Part shown: one piece after another, positions 34,101 through 43,684 of the stretch
How the letters are laid out: every line of letters begins with the position of its first letter
Numbering within the stretch: position 1 is the stretch's first letter
Assembly (NCBI GenBank): GCA_001915545.1
Contig: MNQS01000005.1
Coordinates: forward strand, 1-64,000
Length of the DNA: 64,000 nt
DNA from: Bacteroides sp. 43_108
GTDB lineage: Bacteria; Bacteroidota; Bacteroidia; Bacteroidales; Bacteroidaceae
Direction: 5' to 3'
The notes under the pieces: generated by a model
Databases searched by the model: none
What the model was told of the DNA's origin: nothing
What the model saw: the letters and a program-made list of their open reading frames with translations, nothing else
Translations under genes and position numbers: made by a program

Positions 34101-35236
34101 TTATGAAACGTAGCCAGCCAGACGTAACCTTCTTCGTCCATCTGGATGCCGCAAATTTCATTGGAACGTGTCTGTGCATACTGGTGATAAAACAGCTGGC
34201 GCAAGTCGGAAAACAGCACCCCTCCTCCTTCCGTGCCAATCCACAGCAATCCTTCCTCGTCGTAATAACCCGAAATCATGCGTGTCTCGAAATATTGTTT
34301 CCCGTTATGAAGGAAAGACTGAAAATCGCGCAACTTGATTTCCCGTTCCGGCGTAAGACTCAACAAAGTATATCCGTTCCATGTAACGGCCAGGTACCGG
34401 GAATTCCCTATCGGGAGCAAACGAAAGACATCGTTATGCGACAGCTGCTCCCCCATTCTTTCTGAAATATACTGCCAGTGATGCAACTTTCCGTTTGTCA
34501 GGTCGTAACCATACAATCCGTCGCCCACGGTAGGAATCCAGATGAACGAATCACCGTTCAGCAAAGAAGATACCCACCTGCCGGACGACAACTGCCCGTC
34601 ACAAACTTTCTTCAACTGCCTTTGTCCGGGCGTAAAACGATAGACAGTTCCATTCCGGCTTGCACAATACAGCATCTTCCCATCTTCTCCCATACACAGC
34701 ACCACAAACGGATCGCTTTGTGAATTGTTTACCACATGACGCACAGAGACAAACGCTGTGTCCTGCACATAAGAGGACGGAAAATTCACCTCCGACAATT
34801 CACCGGAAGATACGCCCCAGCAACTGCCGTCAGAATCGGCCACAAAGTCGGCGAACATCACAGGCTGTTTGCTCACCGAATCGCACACGGGAAGAAAGCG
34901 TTCGTATTTCTTGTCGAACAAGAACAGGTTCTGCTCCGAACGGAGAAGCAGGTAATCCGTATCCAGCGATACCACCCTGTCAATTCTCCGGTAAGAGATT
35001 CCCGGCATCCGGAACACTTTGAAAGTATGTCCGTCGTAACGGTTCAGTCCGCTGCCGGTTCCGAACCACATGAAGCCTTCCGTATCTTTTGCCACGGAAT
35101 GAATGTCATTGTCCGACAATCCGTCGTTCATGTTCAATACCTGAAAATCCTTCTCGGAAAGTGTCTGTGCACCCGCCGGAAGAAGCGAGAAAATACAAAG
35201 GAAAGATACAATGAGCAGGCAGTATATATTTTTCAT
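31115..35236 (-). CDS. Hybrid two-component system sensor/regulator (HTCS) of the PUL
   Basis: One-protein two-component regulator, 1373 aa. A signal peptide (1-23) is followed by a periplasmic two-bladed-propeller-type region of Reg_prop repeats from about residue 30 (NDGLSDNDIHSVAKDTEG, MWFGTGSGLNRYDG). A Y_Y_Y domain (about 700-785), a transmembrane helix (788-806) and a HisKA domain with phospho-acceptor His851 in MAAHELRTPLT come next. HATPase_c follows, then a receiver domain (VLIIEDNTDMRRYL, LVLSDVMMPVMDG) and a C-terminal AraC-type HTH (MSQATLYRKLKQ, PVTEVAERVGFNDLPTF). It should sense a glycan fragment in the periplasm and activate the divergent susC-susD operon. Confidence 0.95.
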   Translation of the reverse strand: MKNIYCLLIVSFLCIFSLLPAGAQTLSEKDFQVLNMNDGLSDNDIHSVAKDTEGFMWFGTGSGLNRYDGHTFKVFRMPGISYRRIDRVVSLDTDYLLLRSEQNLFLFDKKYERFLPVCDSVSKQPVMFADFVADSDGSCWGVSSGELSEVNFPSSYVQDTAFVSVRHVVNNSQSDPFVVLCMGEDGKMLYCASRNGTVYRFTPGQRQLKKVCDGQLSSGRWVSSLLNGDSFIWIPTVGDGLYGYDLTNGKLHHWQYISERMGEQLSHNDVFRLLPIGNSRYLAVTWNGYTLLSLTPEREIKLRDFQSFLHNGKQYFETRMISGYYDEEGLLWIGTEGGGVLFSDLRQLFYHQYAQTRSNEICGIQMDEEGYVWLATFHKGVLRSTQPFDVSHSLSFESFDTGIPGLKTVLCSSSDKNGGFWFGTQDGRVLRYGKDRKWDDMRIGTSGQPSPVVWSLLMVSDEQCWAGTSDGLYWVDFQRGTSTHVSWSNPQIPDHIHIRALAAGDNQTLWLGTGRGLLRLWMSGTKVLRTHAGYEARAGMPDTEIEVRALLYGTDKKLWAGYAGSGLVACSPEGDSILTRYTTAQGLCSNFVTALAEDNDHSLWVGSNSGISRLSRHLQSFYNYYISGSNRSVFFGKDFLFWGNHSMLTYFRPSDLRFNYPKEKGRVIFTDLEVNHTPVQIGQKVNGQVVLPQSLLYTSELHLTHENRSFSLLFTNLLYLTKLQKYLFRLYPYQEDWIMADEGEKISYDRLPAGTYTFQVKTIFQDQSEGDVSTLKVVIAPHWSETLWFRLLVAAGLISIVLIYLHRVRLKQKRIQYELRLEHELFTVNMERNKEVELRKEREAFFTMAAHELRTPLTLILSPLRELLFKITPAHPFYSRLSVMFKYAEGLHTLTDRLLYIQKAEAGMVKLRLSAVDVLFLMRDVAEGFQPLAAERRITYAWVQGSEHITIWADREKLSSVIQNLISNAFKYTPEGGKISLSVERKEFDQKPFCCISVTDTGKGIDAGLLQHIFEPFVTGDADPAVSTRMGVGLKIVKHIVEMHHGRVNVESEPGKGTSFAVYLPEGKSHFEEDDCTWDETPDADDKEKGRESISDLMLLPEAEETSQKTEEERTAARQTVLIIEDNTDMRRYLRDLMKKYYRVLEAENGEEGVKVAVEQVPDLVLSDVMMPVMDGFTCCAELRKRKETAHIPILLLTAKAEDKDSVEASYRGADDYVRKPFNPEVLLAKVAHLLDMRRRLKQIYTRTLLHASSVSTEKTEGTESEFMQQVLSCIEGHASNPEFNVKVLAGELHMSQATLYRKLKQHTDLSAVELIRHIRMTQAAFLLMETSLPVTEVAERVGFNDLPTFRKHFTDMFGVSPSKYAEDNQKNK

Positions 35237-35468
35237 TTCTCAGATTAAGCTATGTAATGGTTACGCAAAGAAACAAAAATCTTGTCTAAAAAGTCAGAAT
35301 ATCGGTAAAAAAAACAGTTTTTACCCCCATAAAAATGCAGATAAGAAGAATACCGACTGTTAATGCAACGTTTACCCACCGCCCTTACACCATTTATTTC
35401 GGAGATTTGCGACAAGAAAACCTGCCAACTTGTTTAACCATCTAAATATAAACTTTAATCTTAAAACC
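35237..35468. promoter_or_regulatory. Divergent regulatory region between HTCS and susC
   Basis: This 232-base AT-rich gap must hold both promoters. It contains an inverted repeat, GGTAAAAA (35304-35311) with TTTTTACC (35318-35325), that could be an HTCS operator or a hairpin. Near susC a degenerate -7 element (GAGATTTG, 35403-35410) is seen, as expected for an activator-dependent promoter. Confidence 0.45.
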
Positions 35469-38400
35469 ATGAGTCACATGAAAACACAATTCATCTCTCT
35501 GCTCATAGCCTTGCTGGCGGGACTATTACCACTGCAAGCGCAACAGGTGAGCATCTCCGGAATTGTTACAGACAAGAAACTGAATGAGCCCATCATCGGA
35601 GCTTCAGTAGTAGTTAAAGGTACAAGCAACGGTTGTATCACCGACCTGGACGGAAACTTCCAGCTGAACAACGTTGCTTCAGGAAGTACATTGGTAGTTT
35701 CCTACATCGGTTATCAAACTCAGGAAATCCCCGTACAAAAAGGAAAGACTTCTTATCAGGTCACTTTGTCGGAAGATACTCAGACACTCGATGAAGTGGT
35801 AGTAGTAGGTTTCGGTACACAGAAGAAAGTGAACCTGACCGGTGCCGTGGCTTCGGTAGACAACAAGAAACTGGAATCTCGTCCGGTAACATCTGTAGGT
35901 CAGGCTTTGCAGGGTGTCGTTCCAGGATTGAATGTGAGCATTCCTGATGCCGGTGGTAAACTGGATGCCAATCCTTCTTTCAACATCCGCGGTACAGGTA
36001 ACTTGGGAACAGGTTCCAGCGCTTCTCCCCTCGTGCTGATTGACGGTGTAGCAGGCGACCTGAACCAGTTGAACCCGCAGGACATCGACAACATCTCGGT
36101 ATTGATGGATGCGGCTTCTGCTGCCATCTACGGTTCTCGTGCTCCGTTCGGTGTTATCCTGGTTACAACCAAGAAAGGAAAGCAGGGTAAGACAAGCATC
36201 TCGTACTCTAACAACCTGCGCTGGTCTCGTCCGACCAACATCCCCGACATGCTCGACGCTTACACCTTTGCACAGTACTTCAACCGTGCCATCGACAACA
36301 CAGGTTCCGGTGAAGCACACTTCTTCTCGGACATCACAATGGATCGTATCCAGCAGTACATGCGCGGTGAGATTACTACCACTGCCGACCCGTCTCTTTC
36401 ACAGAACGGTAACTGCTTTGCTTTCAACCAGAACTCCAATGACAACCAGAACTGGCCACGCAACTTCATCGACAAAACCGCTTTCGGACAAGAACATAAC
36501 GTAAGCTTGTCGGGTGGTAATGAAAAAATACAATACTACGTGTCGGGAGCATTCCTGAGCCAGGACGGACAGATGAACTACGCAAACGACAACAAGAAAC
36601 GTTACAATGCCAGTGCCCGCATCAGTGCAGAAATCACCAAATGGATGCGTCTGGAATTCAACAGCCGTTTCATTCGTGAAGACATCGGCATGCCAACCTT
36701 CCTGAAACTGTACGGCGACCGTTTCTTTGCTGAAACTACCAAGCTGCACCCCAACATGCCGCTTTACGACAACAACGGTCACTATACCCGTAACCCGAAA
36801 CTGATGCAGCTGACTTCAGGCGGACGTTCCAATACGCAAGATGATACCTACTTCACACAAGGTAGCCTGATTCTGACCCCAATGAAGGGACTGACCATTC
36901 ACGGTGACCTGGCTCTGCGTACAGGCAGCTTCGAACACCTCTACAATGTAGCCAGAGTATATCTCTATGACAAAAACAACAATCCTATTCCAGAACAGTG
37001 GCTGGGTGGTGACGCCGACCTGGCAGCCGGTAAGACATGGGCTTACAGCGAACAGCAGCGTGAAACAATGATTACCACTTCACTTTATGCCGACTATAGT
37101 CTCAATTTCCTTGAAAAGCATAATTTGAAGGTAATGCTTGGTATGAACAGCGAAAGCTACCGCTACAACAACGTATGGGCAAAACGTTCGGACGTGATGA
37201 ACGATAATAATCCCGATGTCAATACATCTACCGGTACACAGAGCAACGGTGCTTACCGTGGAGAATGGGCTTCTTTAGGTTATTTCGGCCGTTTGAACTA
37301 CGACTTTGACGGACGTTATCTGTTTGAATTCAACATCCGCCGTGACGGTTCTTCCCGTTTCCAGGCAGACAGCCGCTGGGCTACATTCCCGTCTGTATCT
37401 ATCGGTTGGAACGTTGCACGCGAGTCCTTCTGGGAACCGCTGAGCAAATGGGTCAACACATTGAAACCCCGCTTCTCTTACGGTAGCCTCGGTAACCAGA
37501 ACACAGATTCTTACTATCCAACTTATGCTATTCAGAATGTAACAGTAGGTAGTCCTGACGCAGGCGGACGCTGGTTGCTCGATATGGCCAACAAATCAAA
37601 CATCGCAGGTGCACCGGGACTGGTAAGCTCCCTGCTGACTTGGGAACGTGTATACAGCTATAACTACGGTGTAGACTTTGGTGCTTTCAACAACCGTCTG
37701 AGCGGTTACTTCAACTACTTTATCCGTGACACGAAAGACATGGTAGGACCGGCACAGGAAATCTCTCCGATTGTGGGTGCAGAAGCTCCTAAACGCAACA
37801 ATACCTCTTTGCGTACCAAAGGATGGGAATTCCAGTTGAACTGGCAAGACCGTATCGGTGAATTCAACTACAATGTAGCATTCAATCTTTCTGATTCACG
37901 TACCAAGATTACAGAATACCCCAATGCCAGCAAATCACTTTCCACCTATTACACCGGACAGTATTTAGGAGAAATCTGGGGATATGAATCTGTAGGTATG
38001 GCCAAAACTGACGAAGAAATGGCAAAACATCTGGAAAAAGTAGACCAGAACACCATTCCGGGTGTCACACTGGCTGCTTCAGGATGGAAAGCCGGTGACA
38101 TGATGTATGCCGACCTCGACGGTGACGGAAAAATCACCAACGGTGAGAATACAGTAGACAACCCGGGCGACCGCAAAGTAATTGGTAACAACACACCGCG
38201 CTTCCGTTTCGGTTTGAACATCGGCGCTGAATGGAAAGGTTTCGACCTGAGCATCTTCTTCCAGGGTGTAGCTAAGCGTGATTATTTACTGAGTGGCATG
38301 GTATTCTGGGGTGTAGACGGCGACGCATGGTCTTCTACCGGATACAAAGAACACTGGGATTTCTTCCGTCCGGAAGGCGACCCGTTGGGTGCAAACACCG

Positions 38401-38693
38401 GTGCATATTATCCGCGTCCTCTTTGGAAATCTAACCAGAACCGTCAGAGCCAGTCACAGTTCGTACAGAATGCAGCTTATATCCGTCTGAAAAACTTGCA
38501 GATTGGTTATACCCTGCCGAAAGCATGGACTACCAAAGTCGGACTGGAACGTGTCAGAGTATTCTTCTCAGGCGACAACTTGTGGACAGGTACTTCCATC
38601 AACAAGAACTTCGACCCGGAAGCATTGTATCAGAACGGTATGACTTATCCGTTGAGCCGTACACTCTCTTGTGGCGTAAACGTAACCTTATAA
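35469..38693 (+). CDS. SusC/RagA-like TonB-dependent outer membrane transporter
   Basis: Outer-membrane glycan importer of 1074 aa. The signal peptide ends at LLPLQAQQ. A CarboxypepD_reg-like domain follows (ISGIVTDKKLNEPIIGASVV), then the TonB-box and plug region (DEVVVVGFGTQKKVNLTGAV, PLVLIDGVAGDLNQLNPQDI), then a 22-strand-type barrel ending in a C-terminal aromatic/hydrophobic strand. It forms a lid-and-pore pair with the downstream SusD protein. The start is 35469 or 35478, both ATG; an earlier TTG is rejected because the signal peptide begins here. It is transcribed away from the HTCS gene. Confidence 0.95.
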   Translation: MSHMKTQFISLLIALLAGLLPLQAQQVSISGIVTDKKLNEPIIGASVVVKGTSNGCITDLDGNFQLNNVASGSTLVVSYIGYQTQEIPVQKGKTSYQVTLSEDTQTLDEVVVVGFGTQKKVNLTGAVASVDNKKLESRPVTSVGQALQGVVPGLNVSIPDAGGKLDANPSFNIRGTGNLGTGSSASPLVLIDGVAGDLNQLNPQDIDNISVLMDAASAAIYGSRAPFGVILVTTKKGKQGKTSISYSNNLRWSRPTNIPDMLDAYTFAQYFNRAIDNTGSGEAHFFSDITMDRIQQYMRGEITTTADPSLSQNGNCFAFNQNSNDNQNWPRNFIDKTAFGQEHNVSLSGGNEKIQYYVSGAFLSQDGQMNYANDNKKRYNASARISAEITKWMRLEFNSRFIREDIGMPTFLKLYGDRFFAETTKLHPNMPLYDNNGHYTRNPKLMQLTSGGRSNTQDDTYFTQGSLILTPMKGLTIHGDLALRTGSFEHLYNVARVYLYDKNNNPIPEQWLGGDADLAAGKTWAYSEQQRETMITTSLYADYSLNFLEKHNLKVMLGMNSESYRYNNVWAKRSDVMNDNNPDVNTSTGTQSNGAYRGEWASLGYFGRLNYDFDGRYLFEFNIRRDGSSRFQADSRWATFPSVSIGWNVARESFWEPLSKWVNTLKPRFSYGSLGNQNTDSYYPTYAIQNVTVGSPDAGGRWLLDMANKSNIAGAPGLVSSLLTWERVYSYNYGVDFGAFNNRLSGYFNYFIRDTKDMVGPAQEISPIVGAEAPKRNNTSLRTKGWEFQLNWQDRIGEFNYNVAFNLSDSRTKITEYPNASKSLSTYYTGQYLGEIWGYESVGMAKTDEEMAKHLEKVDQNTIPGVTLAASGWKAGDMMYADLDGDGKITNGENTVDNPGDRKVIGNNTPRFRFGLNIGAEWKGFDLSIFFQGVAKRDYLLSGMVFWGVDGDAWSSTGYKEHWDFFRPEGDPLGANTGAYYPRPLWKSNQNRQSQSQFVQNAAYIRLKNLQIGYTLPKAWTTKVGLERVRVFFSGDNLWTGTSINKNFDPEALYQNGMTYPLSRTLSCGVNVTL

Positions 38694-38708
38694 CCAATTA
38701 AAGCATCT

Positions 38709-40661
38709 ATGATTATGAAACTGAAATATATATTTTTATTTTCGGCTACTTTGCTGGTAGGAACCTCCTGCTCAGACTTCTTGGATAAAGAACCTATTTC
38801 AGACAATGTAGACGGCAACTTCTTCACTGCCGAAAACCAGTTGGAGCCTTATTGCAACAACATGTATGGCTTACTGCCCGATCACGGCACAGGTACGGGT
38901 ACTTTCGGATACTTCACTACAGACAACAACAGTGATGACATGACGACAGTAGATCAGGTGGATAATTTCCTCCCTCAGCGTATTCAAGTACCTTCTACTG
39001 GTAGCTATGACGGATTCAGCAACATTCGTAACTGCAACCTCTTTCTGGAACGTACAGAAGAAAACATAAAAAAAGGCACATTGAGTTTAAGTGACAACGT
39101 GAAGCATTACATCGGCGAAATGTATTTTTTCCGTGCCTATGCTTACTTCAACCTATTGAAAGCTTATGGTGACCTGCCCATCTTGACCCAAGTATTAAAT
39201 GATGGGGACTATGCAGCCAACGTAGAAGCCAACAAACGTAAGCCACGTAACGAAGTAGCCCGCTTTATCCTGAGCGACCTGGACAATGCCAGTGAACGGA
39301 TGTACTCCAAATCAAACAGTTTTACAGCTCATCGCCTGAACCGCGAATGTGCCTTGCTGTTCAAGTCACGCGTGGCTTTGTACGAAGCTACATGGGAAAA
39401 ATATCATGCAGGTACGGCACGTGTTCCGGGTGGACCGGGATGGCCGGGTGATGCCGCTTCCTTCCATACTGACATGAACAAGGAAATTGAATTCTTCCTG
39501 GACGAAGCCATCAAGTCTGCCAAGGAAGTAGGTCTTGCATCTTCCTTATCACCGGATTATGCAAGCCTGTACAACCAGACCGACCTTTCTGGACAACGCG
39601 ATGAAGTGTTGCTGTGGCGTATGTACAGCGAAGATGCCAAAGTACAGAATCAGGTAGTGGGCGCTACTCACGGATACGGTGCCATTGAAGTCGGTACAGA
39701 TACTTACATCTTTGTTCACGGTGACAACACCGGATTTACCCGCTCACTGGTCGACAGTTACCTGATGAAAAACGGTCTGCCTATTTATGCAGACGGTAGT
39801 CTGTATCAAGGTGACAAGAGTCTGGAAAGCACCATGGAGAACCGCGACCCGCGCCTGGTAAGCTCTGTAGCAAAACCAGGTGACAAACTCATCACTTCCA
39901 ATGGAAAAGACATCATGTACGGCTATCCCGGATTGATTGCTGCCAGTGGTATCCGCGTAACCAGTACCGGTTATATTCCTCGCAAAGGCTGGGTAGACAA
40001 CGATGTAACCTACAACAGCGCTTATCCTTTGGCTCTGCCTATTTTCCGTGCAGCCGAAGCTTATCTGAACTATATCGAAGCTTACTATCTGAGATATAAT
40101 ACACTGGAAGATGAAACACTCGAAAATTTCTGGACAGAATTGCGTACCCGTGCAGGTGTAGATCCAGATTACAAGAAAACCATTGCAGCTACCGACCTGA
40201 CTAAGGAAATCGACCTGGCCCGTTACTCAGGCTCCGAACTGGTGGACGCAACACTTTACAACATCCGTCGTGAACGCCGCAGCGAACTGATTGCAGAAGG
40301 CATGCGTAAGGATGACTTGTACCGCTGGCGTGCACTCGACAAGATGCAGAACTACTGGGTAGAAGGTATGAACTACTGGGATGAATTCCATACAGGCTTC
40401 GAAGCTGCTTGCACAGCCTGCAAACTTGACTATACAGCTCCTAACGAAGCATCTGTCAGCAAATACCTGCGTCCGCAAGGCAAGAACGAACTCGTAAACA
40501 AGTACAACGGCTATTGTTTCGAACAGGCCAACTACCTCTCTCCGTTGTCGTACGATGTATTCCGCATGTCAACTCCTGAAGAAGGTGGCGACGTTTCTAC
40601 GTCGGTTGTTTATCAGAATCCGGGATGGCCTGTAAAAGCTGGTAGCTTTGCCAACCAGTAA
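38709..40661 (+). CDS. SusD/RagB-like surface glycan-binding lipoprotein
   Basis: Outer-membrane lipoprotein of 650 aa, the lid of the SusCD importer. The lipobox LVGTSC gives a lipidated Cys21, followed by SDFLDKEPISDN, a typical SusD start. Helical TPR-like segments such as IGEMYFFRAYAYFNLLKAYGD and the C-terminal RRERRSELIAEGMRKDDLYRW are SusD/RagB hallmarks. It starts 15 bases after susC and is clearly co-transcribed with it. Glycan specificity cannot be read from the sequence. Confidence 0.95.
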   Translation: MIMKLKYIFLFSATLLVGTSCSDFLDKEPISDNVDGNFFTAENQLEPYCNNMYGLLPDHGTGTGTFGYFTTDNNSDDMTTVDQVDNFLPQRIQVPSTGSYDGFSNIRNCNLFLERTEENIKKGTLSLSDNVKHYIGEMYFFRAYAYFNLLKAYGDLPILTQVLNDGDYAANVEANKRKPRNEVARFILSDLDNASERMYSKSNSFTAHRLNRECALLFKSRVALYEATWEKYHAGTARVPGGPGWPGDAASFHTDMNKEIEFFLDEAIKSAKEVGLASSLSPDYASLYNQTDLSGQRDEVLLWRMYSEDAKVQNQVVGATHGYGAIEVGTDTYIFVHGDNTGFTRSLVDSYLMKNGLPIYADGSLYQGDKSLESTMENRDPRLVSSVAKPGDKLITSNGKDIMYGYPGLIAASGIRVTSTGYIPRKGWVDNDVTYNSAYPLALPIFRAAEAYLNYIEAYYLRYNTLEDETLENFWTELRTRAGVDPDYKKTIAATDLTKEIDLARYSGSELVDATLYNIRRERRSELIAEGMRKDDLYRWRALDKMQNYWVEGMNYWDEFHTGFEAACTACKLDYTAPNEASVSKYLRPQGKNELVNKYNGYCFEQANYLSPLSYDVFRMSTPEEGGDVSTSVVYQNPGWPVKAGSFANQ

Positions 40662-40692
40662 TGATAGAACTCTTTTAAATCTATTATAAATT

Positions 40693-40737
40693 AGGCGTGC
40701 CAAGGATTAAACATTTATTCCTATCTTTGGCACGCCT
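40693..40737 (+). terminator. Strong hairpin between susD and the first sulfatase
   Basis: A 15-bp stem with one G-U pair (arms 40693-40707 and 40723-40737) encloses a 15-base loop and is followed by CTTTAT. It fits a partial terminator or mRNA-end hairpin that would make susCD transcripts more abundant than the enzymes. The TATCTTTG inside the 3' arm resembles a -7 element but lacks a -33 box. Confidence 0.7.
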
Positions 40738-40798
40738 CTTTATCTAACTGAGACTTAAAATCACAATTACCTGAACTGAAGCTTGTTTTATCCCTGAT

Positions 40799-42262
40799 AT
40801 GAAACTGACACGACTCGTTTATACCTCTGCCTTAGGCGCCGTGCTTCCGTTCTCGGCATGTTCCCGCCCGGAATCCAAGCCCTCGCGTCCCAACCTGGTC
40901 TTCATCATGGCCGACCAGTTCAGGGGCGATGCCATGGGATGCATGGGAAAGGAACCCGTACAGACTCCGAACCTCGACCGTCTGGCTTCCGAAGGAATCC
41001 TCTTCACCGATGCCGTGAGCAGCTATCCGGTATCATCACCCGCACGGGCCATGCTGATGACGGGAATGTATCCGGCAGCCAACGGGGTGACAGGCAACTG
41101 TAACTCACAGAATACCCCCTACGGCGTGGAGCTTTCGGAAGAGGCCGTATGCTGGAGCGACGTGCTGAAGGAAGAAGGATATCGCACGGCCTACATCGGC
41201 AAGTGGCACCTTGATGCTCCGTACCGCCCCTACGTGGATACGTACAACAACAAGGGAGAAGTGGCCTGGAACGAATGGTGTCCGCCCGAACGCCGCCACG
41301 GATTCGACAAGTGGATTGCTTACGGCACGTACGACAATCACCTGAAACCGATGTACTGGGATACGAAATCCGGACGGGAGGAATTTTACTACGTCAACCA
41401 GTGGGGACCAGCCTACGAGGCCGACCGCGCCATCGAGTTCATCCGTACGGAAGGCACAAAAAACGACCATCCCTTTGCCATGGTGGTGTCTATGAATCCC
41501 CCGCATACGGGCTACGAACTGGTGCCCGAAACCTACAAGCAGCTGTACGACTCGCTCGATGTGGAAGCATTGGCTCAAAAGTTGCCCTACATTCCGGAAA
41601 AGGGCACTCCTGAAGGCGACTACTTCCGCGAGAACATCCGCAACTACTACGCCTGCATCACCGGAGTGGACGAACATGTGGGACGCATCATCCAGGCTTT
41701 GAAGGACTGCGGCGTGTACGACAATACCCTCATCGTCTTCACTTCCGACCACGGCGTCTGCATGGGCGGACACGGAGTGGAAGGCAAGAACGTGTTCTAC
41801 GAAGAATCCATGCGCATCCCCATGATTTGCTGCTGGAAGAGCAAGCTGCATCCGCAGAAAAGTGACCTGCCCATGGCGTTTGCTGACCTGTATCCCACCC
41901 TGCTCTCGCTCATGGGAATGGAAGCACAGATACCGGCATCCGTACAGACACACAACTGGGGCCCACTGTTGCTGAACAAGGAAATACAAACGCCCAAAGA
42001 GGCTTTCCAGCCTTATTACTACTGCGTGCCCTCGGATTCTACTTCCGGCCGACGCGGCATCCGCACCGCACGCTACACGTATGTGACAGAGGTGGAAGAA
42101 GGCCAGCCCACGCACGTATGGCTGTATGACCGGCTTCACGACCCGAACCAGCTACACAACCTTGCGGAAAGCCAGCCGACTCTTTGTGATTCCCTGAAAC
42201 GAACTCTTTCTTCATGGCTCGAACAGACCCATGACCCATTTGAAAAATACTTGAAACCATGA
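40799..42262 (+). CDS. Serine-type sulfatase (lipoprotein)
   Basis: Sulfatase of 487 aa that removes sulfate esters from glycans. A lipobox (LPFSAC, Cys21) suggests a lipoprotein in the periplasm or on the surface. The active-site motif is SSPAR (79-83), the C/S-x-P-x-R signature. Ser79 would be converted to formylglycine by an anSME enzyme encoded elsewhere. Metal-site elements are NLVFIMADQ near the N-terminus and VFTSDHGVCMGGHG further on, and GKWHLD is also present. It overlaps the fucosidase gene by four bases (ATGA). Linkage specificity is unknown. Confidence 0.93.
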   Translation: MKLTRLVYTSALGAVLPFSACSRPESKPSRPNLVFIMADQFRGDAMGCMGKEPVQTPNLDRLASEGILFTDAVSSYPVSSPARAMLMTGMYPAANGVTGNCNSQNTPYGVELSEEAVCWSDVLKEEGYRTAYIGKWHLDAPYRPYVDTYNNKGEVAWNEWCPPERRHGFDKWIAYGTYDNHLKPMYWDTKSGREEFYYVNQWGPAYEADRAIEFIRTEGTKNDHPFAMVVSMNPPHTGYELVPETYKQLYDSLDVEALAQKLPYIPEKGTPEGDYFRENIRNYYACITGVDEHVGRIIQALKDCGVYDNTLIVFTSDHGVCMGGHGVEGKNVFYEESMRIPMICCWKSKLHPQKSDLPMAFADLYPTLLSLMGMEAQIPASVQTHNWGPLLLNKEIQTPKEAFQPYYYCVPSDSTSGRRGIRTARYTYVTEVEEGQPTHVWLYDRLHDPNQLHNLAESQPTLCDSLKRTLSSWLEQTHDPFEKYLKP

Positions 42263-43668
42263 ATATGAAAAAGACATTACTGACACTACTGACTCTGTTC
42301 GCCCTCTGCGCGACCACTACCGCAGCCCGTAATACCGACTATGAAGGTCCCTGCCCGGCTCCTCACCAGCTTAAATGGCACGAAGCCGAACTGGGCGTGG
42401 TGTTCCACTATGACCTACACGTATTCGACGGACTGGTGTACGGACAGGGTAACAACCGCATCAACCCGATTGAGGACTATAACATTTTCCATCCCGACCA
42501 GCTCGACACCGACCAGTGGATTCAGTCGGCCAAAGCTGCCGGAGCCAAGTTTGCCATCCTCACTGCCACCCACGAAACCGGTTTCGGGCTGTGGCAGAGC
42601 GACGTGAATCCTTACTGCATGAAGGCCCTGAAATGGCGCGACGGAAAGGGTGACATCGTGCGCGACTTCGTGAACTCCTGCCGCAAGTACGGCGTGCAAC
42701 CGGGCATCTACATCGGCATCCGCTGGAACTCCCTGCTGGGTATCCACAACTTCAAGGCAGAAGGCGAAGGCGAGTTTGCCCGCAACCGCCAGGAATGGTA
42801 CAAGCGCCTGTGCGAAAAGATGGTGACGGAACTCTGCACCCGCTACGGCGAACTCTTCATGATCTGGTTTGACGGCGGTGCCGACGACCCGAAAGGAATG
42901 GGGCCCGACGTGGAACCCATTGTGAACAAGTACCAGCCCAACTGTCTGTTCTATCACAACGTGAACCGTGCCGACCTGCGCTGGGGCGGTTCAGAAAGCG
43001 GTACCGTAGGCTACCCCTGCTGGTCGAGCTTCCCCTACCCGTACAGCCACAGCAACGCTACCGACGGAGTAACCGACCACAACAAGCTGCTGGCACACGG
43101 CGACCCCAACGGTAAGTTCTGGGTGCCTGCCATGGCCGACACGCCTCTGCGCGGATACAACGGACGCCACGAGTGGTTCTGGGAACCAGGTGACGATGAC
43201 AAGGCCGTCTATCCGTTAGCCAACCTGATGGAGATGTACGAGAAATCAGTAGGCCGCAATGCCACGCTGATGGTGGGACTTACCCCGAACCCCGACGGTC
43301 TGATTCCGGAAGGTGACGTACGTCGTCTGCAGGAATGGGGTACCGAAATCAACCGCCGCTTCGGTCAGCCGTTAGCAGCGACTTCGGCCACCGGCAAGAA
43401 GAAAGTATCGCTCTCGCTCAGCAAGGTACAGCCCGTCAACTATTACCAGATTCAGGAAGACATTACCGGCGGCGAACGCATCCGTGCCTACCGAGTAGAA
43501 GCCCAGGTGAACGGCAAGTGGACTACCGTGGCCAAAGGTACTTCCGTGGGGCACAAGCGCATTGAATCCTTCCCTGCCGTAGAGGCTAAATCCTTCCGTC
43601 TGGTGATAGAAGATTGCACGGCTGAGCCCCTCATCCGAAACTTTAGCGTTTATCACGTAAATCCTTAA
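42259..43668 (+). CDS. GH29 alpha-L-fucosidase
   Basis: Secreted glycoside hydrolase family 29 enzyme, 469 aa, which releases terminal alpha-L-fucose. The signal peptide covers about residues 1-22. The nucleophile is Asp205 in MIWFDGGADD. Other conserved blocks are KWHEAELGVVFHYD, FAILTATHETGFGLW and GDVRRLQEWGTEINRRFG. A C-terminal beta-sandwich (about 370-469) follows the barrel, as usual in the family. Its position between two sulfatases points to a sulfated fucosylated substrate. Confidence 0.93.
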   Translation: MNMKKTLLTLLTLFALCATTTAARNTDYEGPCPAPHQLKWHEAELGVVFHYDLHVFDGLVYGQGNNRINPIEDYNIFHPDQLDTDQWIQSAKAAGAKFAILTATHETGFGLWQSDVNPYCMKALKWRDGKGDIVRDFVNSCRKYGVQPGIYIGIRWNSLLGIHNFKAEGEGEFARNRQEWYKRLCEKMVTELCTRYGELFMIWFDGGADDPKGMGPDVEPIVNKYQPNCLFYHNVNRADLRWGGSESGTVGYPCWSSFPYPYSHSNATDGVTDHNKLLAHGDPNGKFWVPAMADTPLRGYNGRHEWFWEPGDDDKAVYPLANLMEMYEKSVGRNATLMVGLTPNPDGLIPEGDVRRLQEWGTEINRRFGQPLAATSATGKKKVSLSLSKVQPVNYYQIQEDITGGERIRAYRVEAQVNGKWTTVAKGTSVGHKRIESFPAVEAKSFRLVIEDCTAEPLIRNFSVYHVNP

Positions 43669-43684
43669 TCTAAAGGAAGATATT

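Noticed and set aside
40722..40729. TATCTTTG as a promoter for the first sulfatase
   Set aside because: It is part of the 3' arm of a 15-bp hairpin and has no TTTG box at 19-21 bases upstream.
41105..42139. 344-codon frame on the minus strand
   Set aside because: Antisense to the first sulfatase; composition is that of a GC-rich shadow frame.
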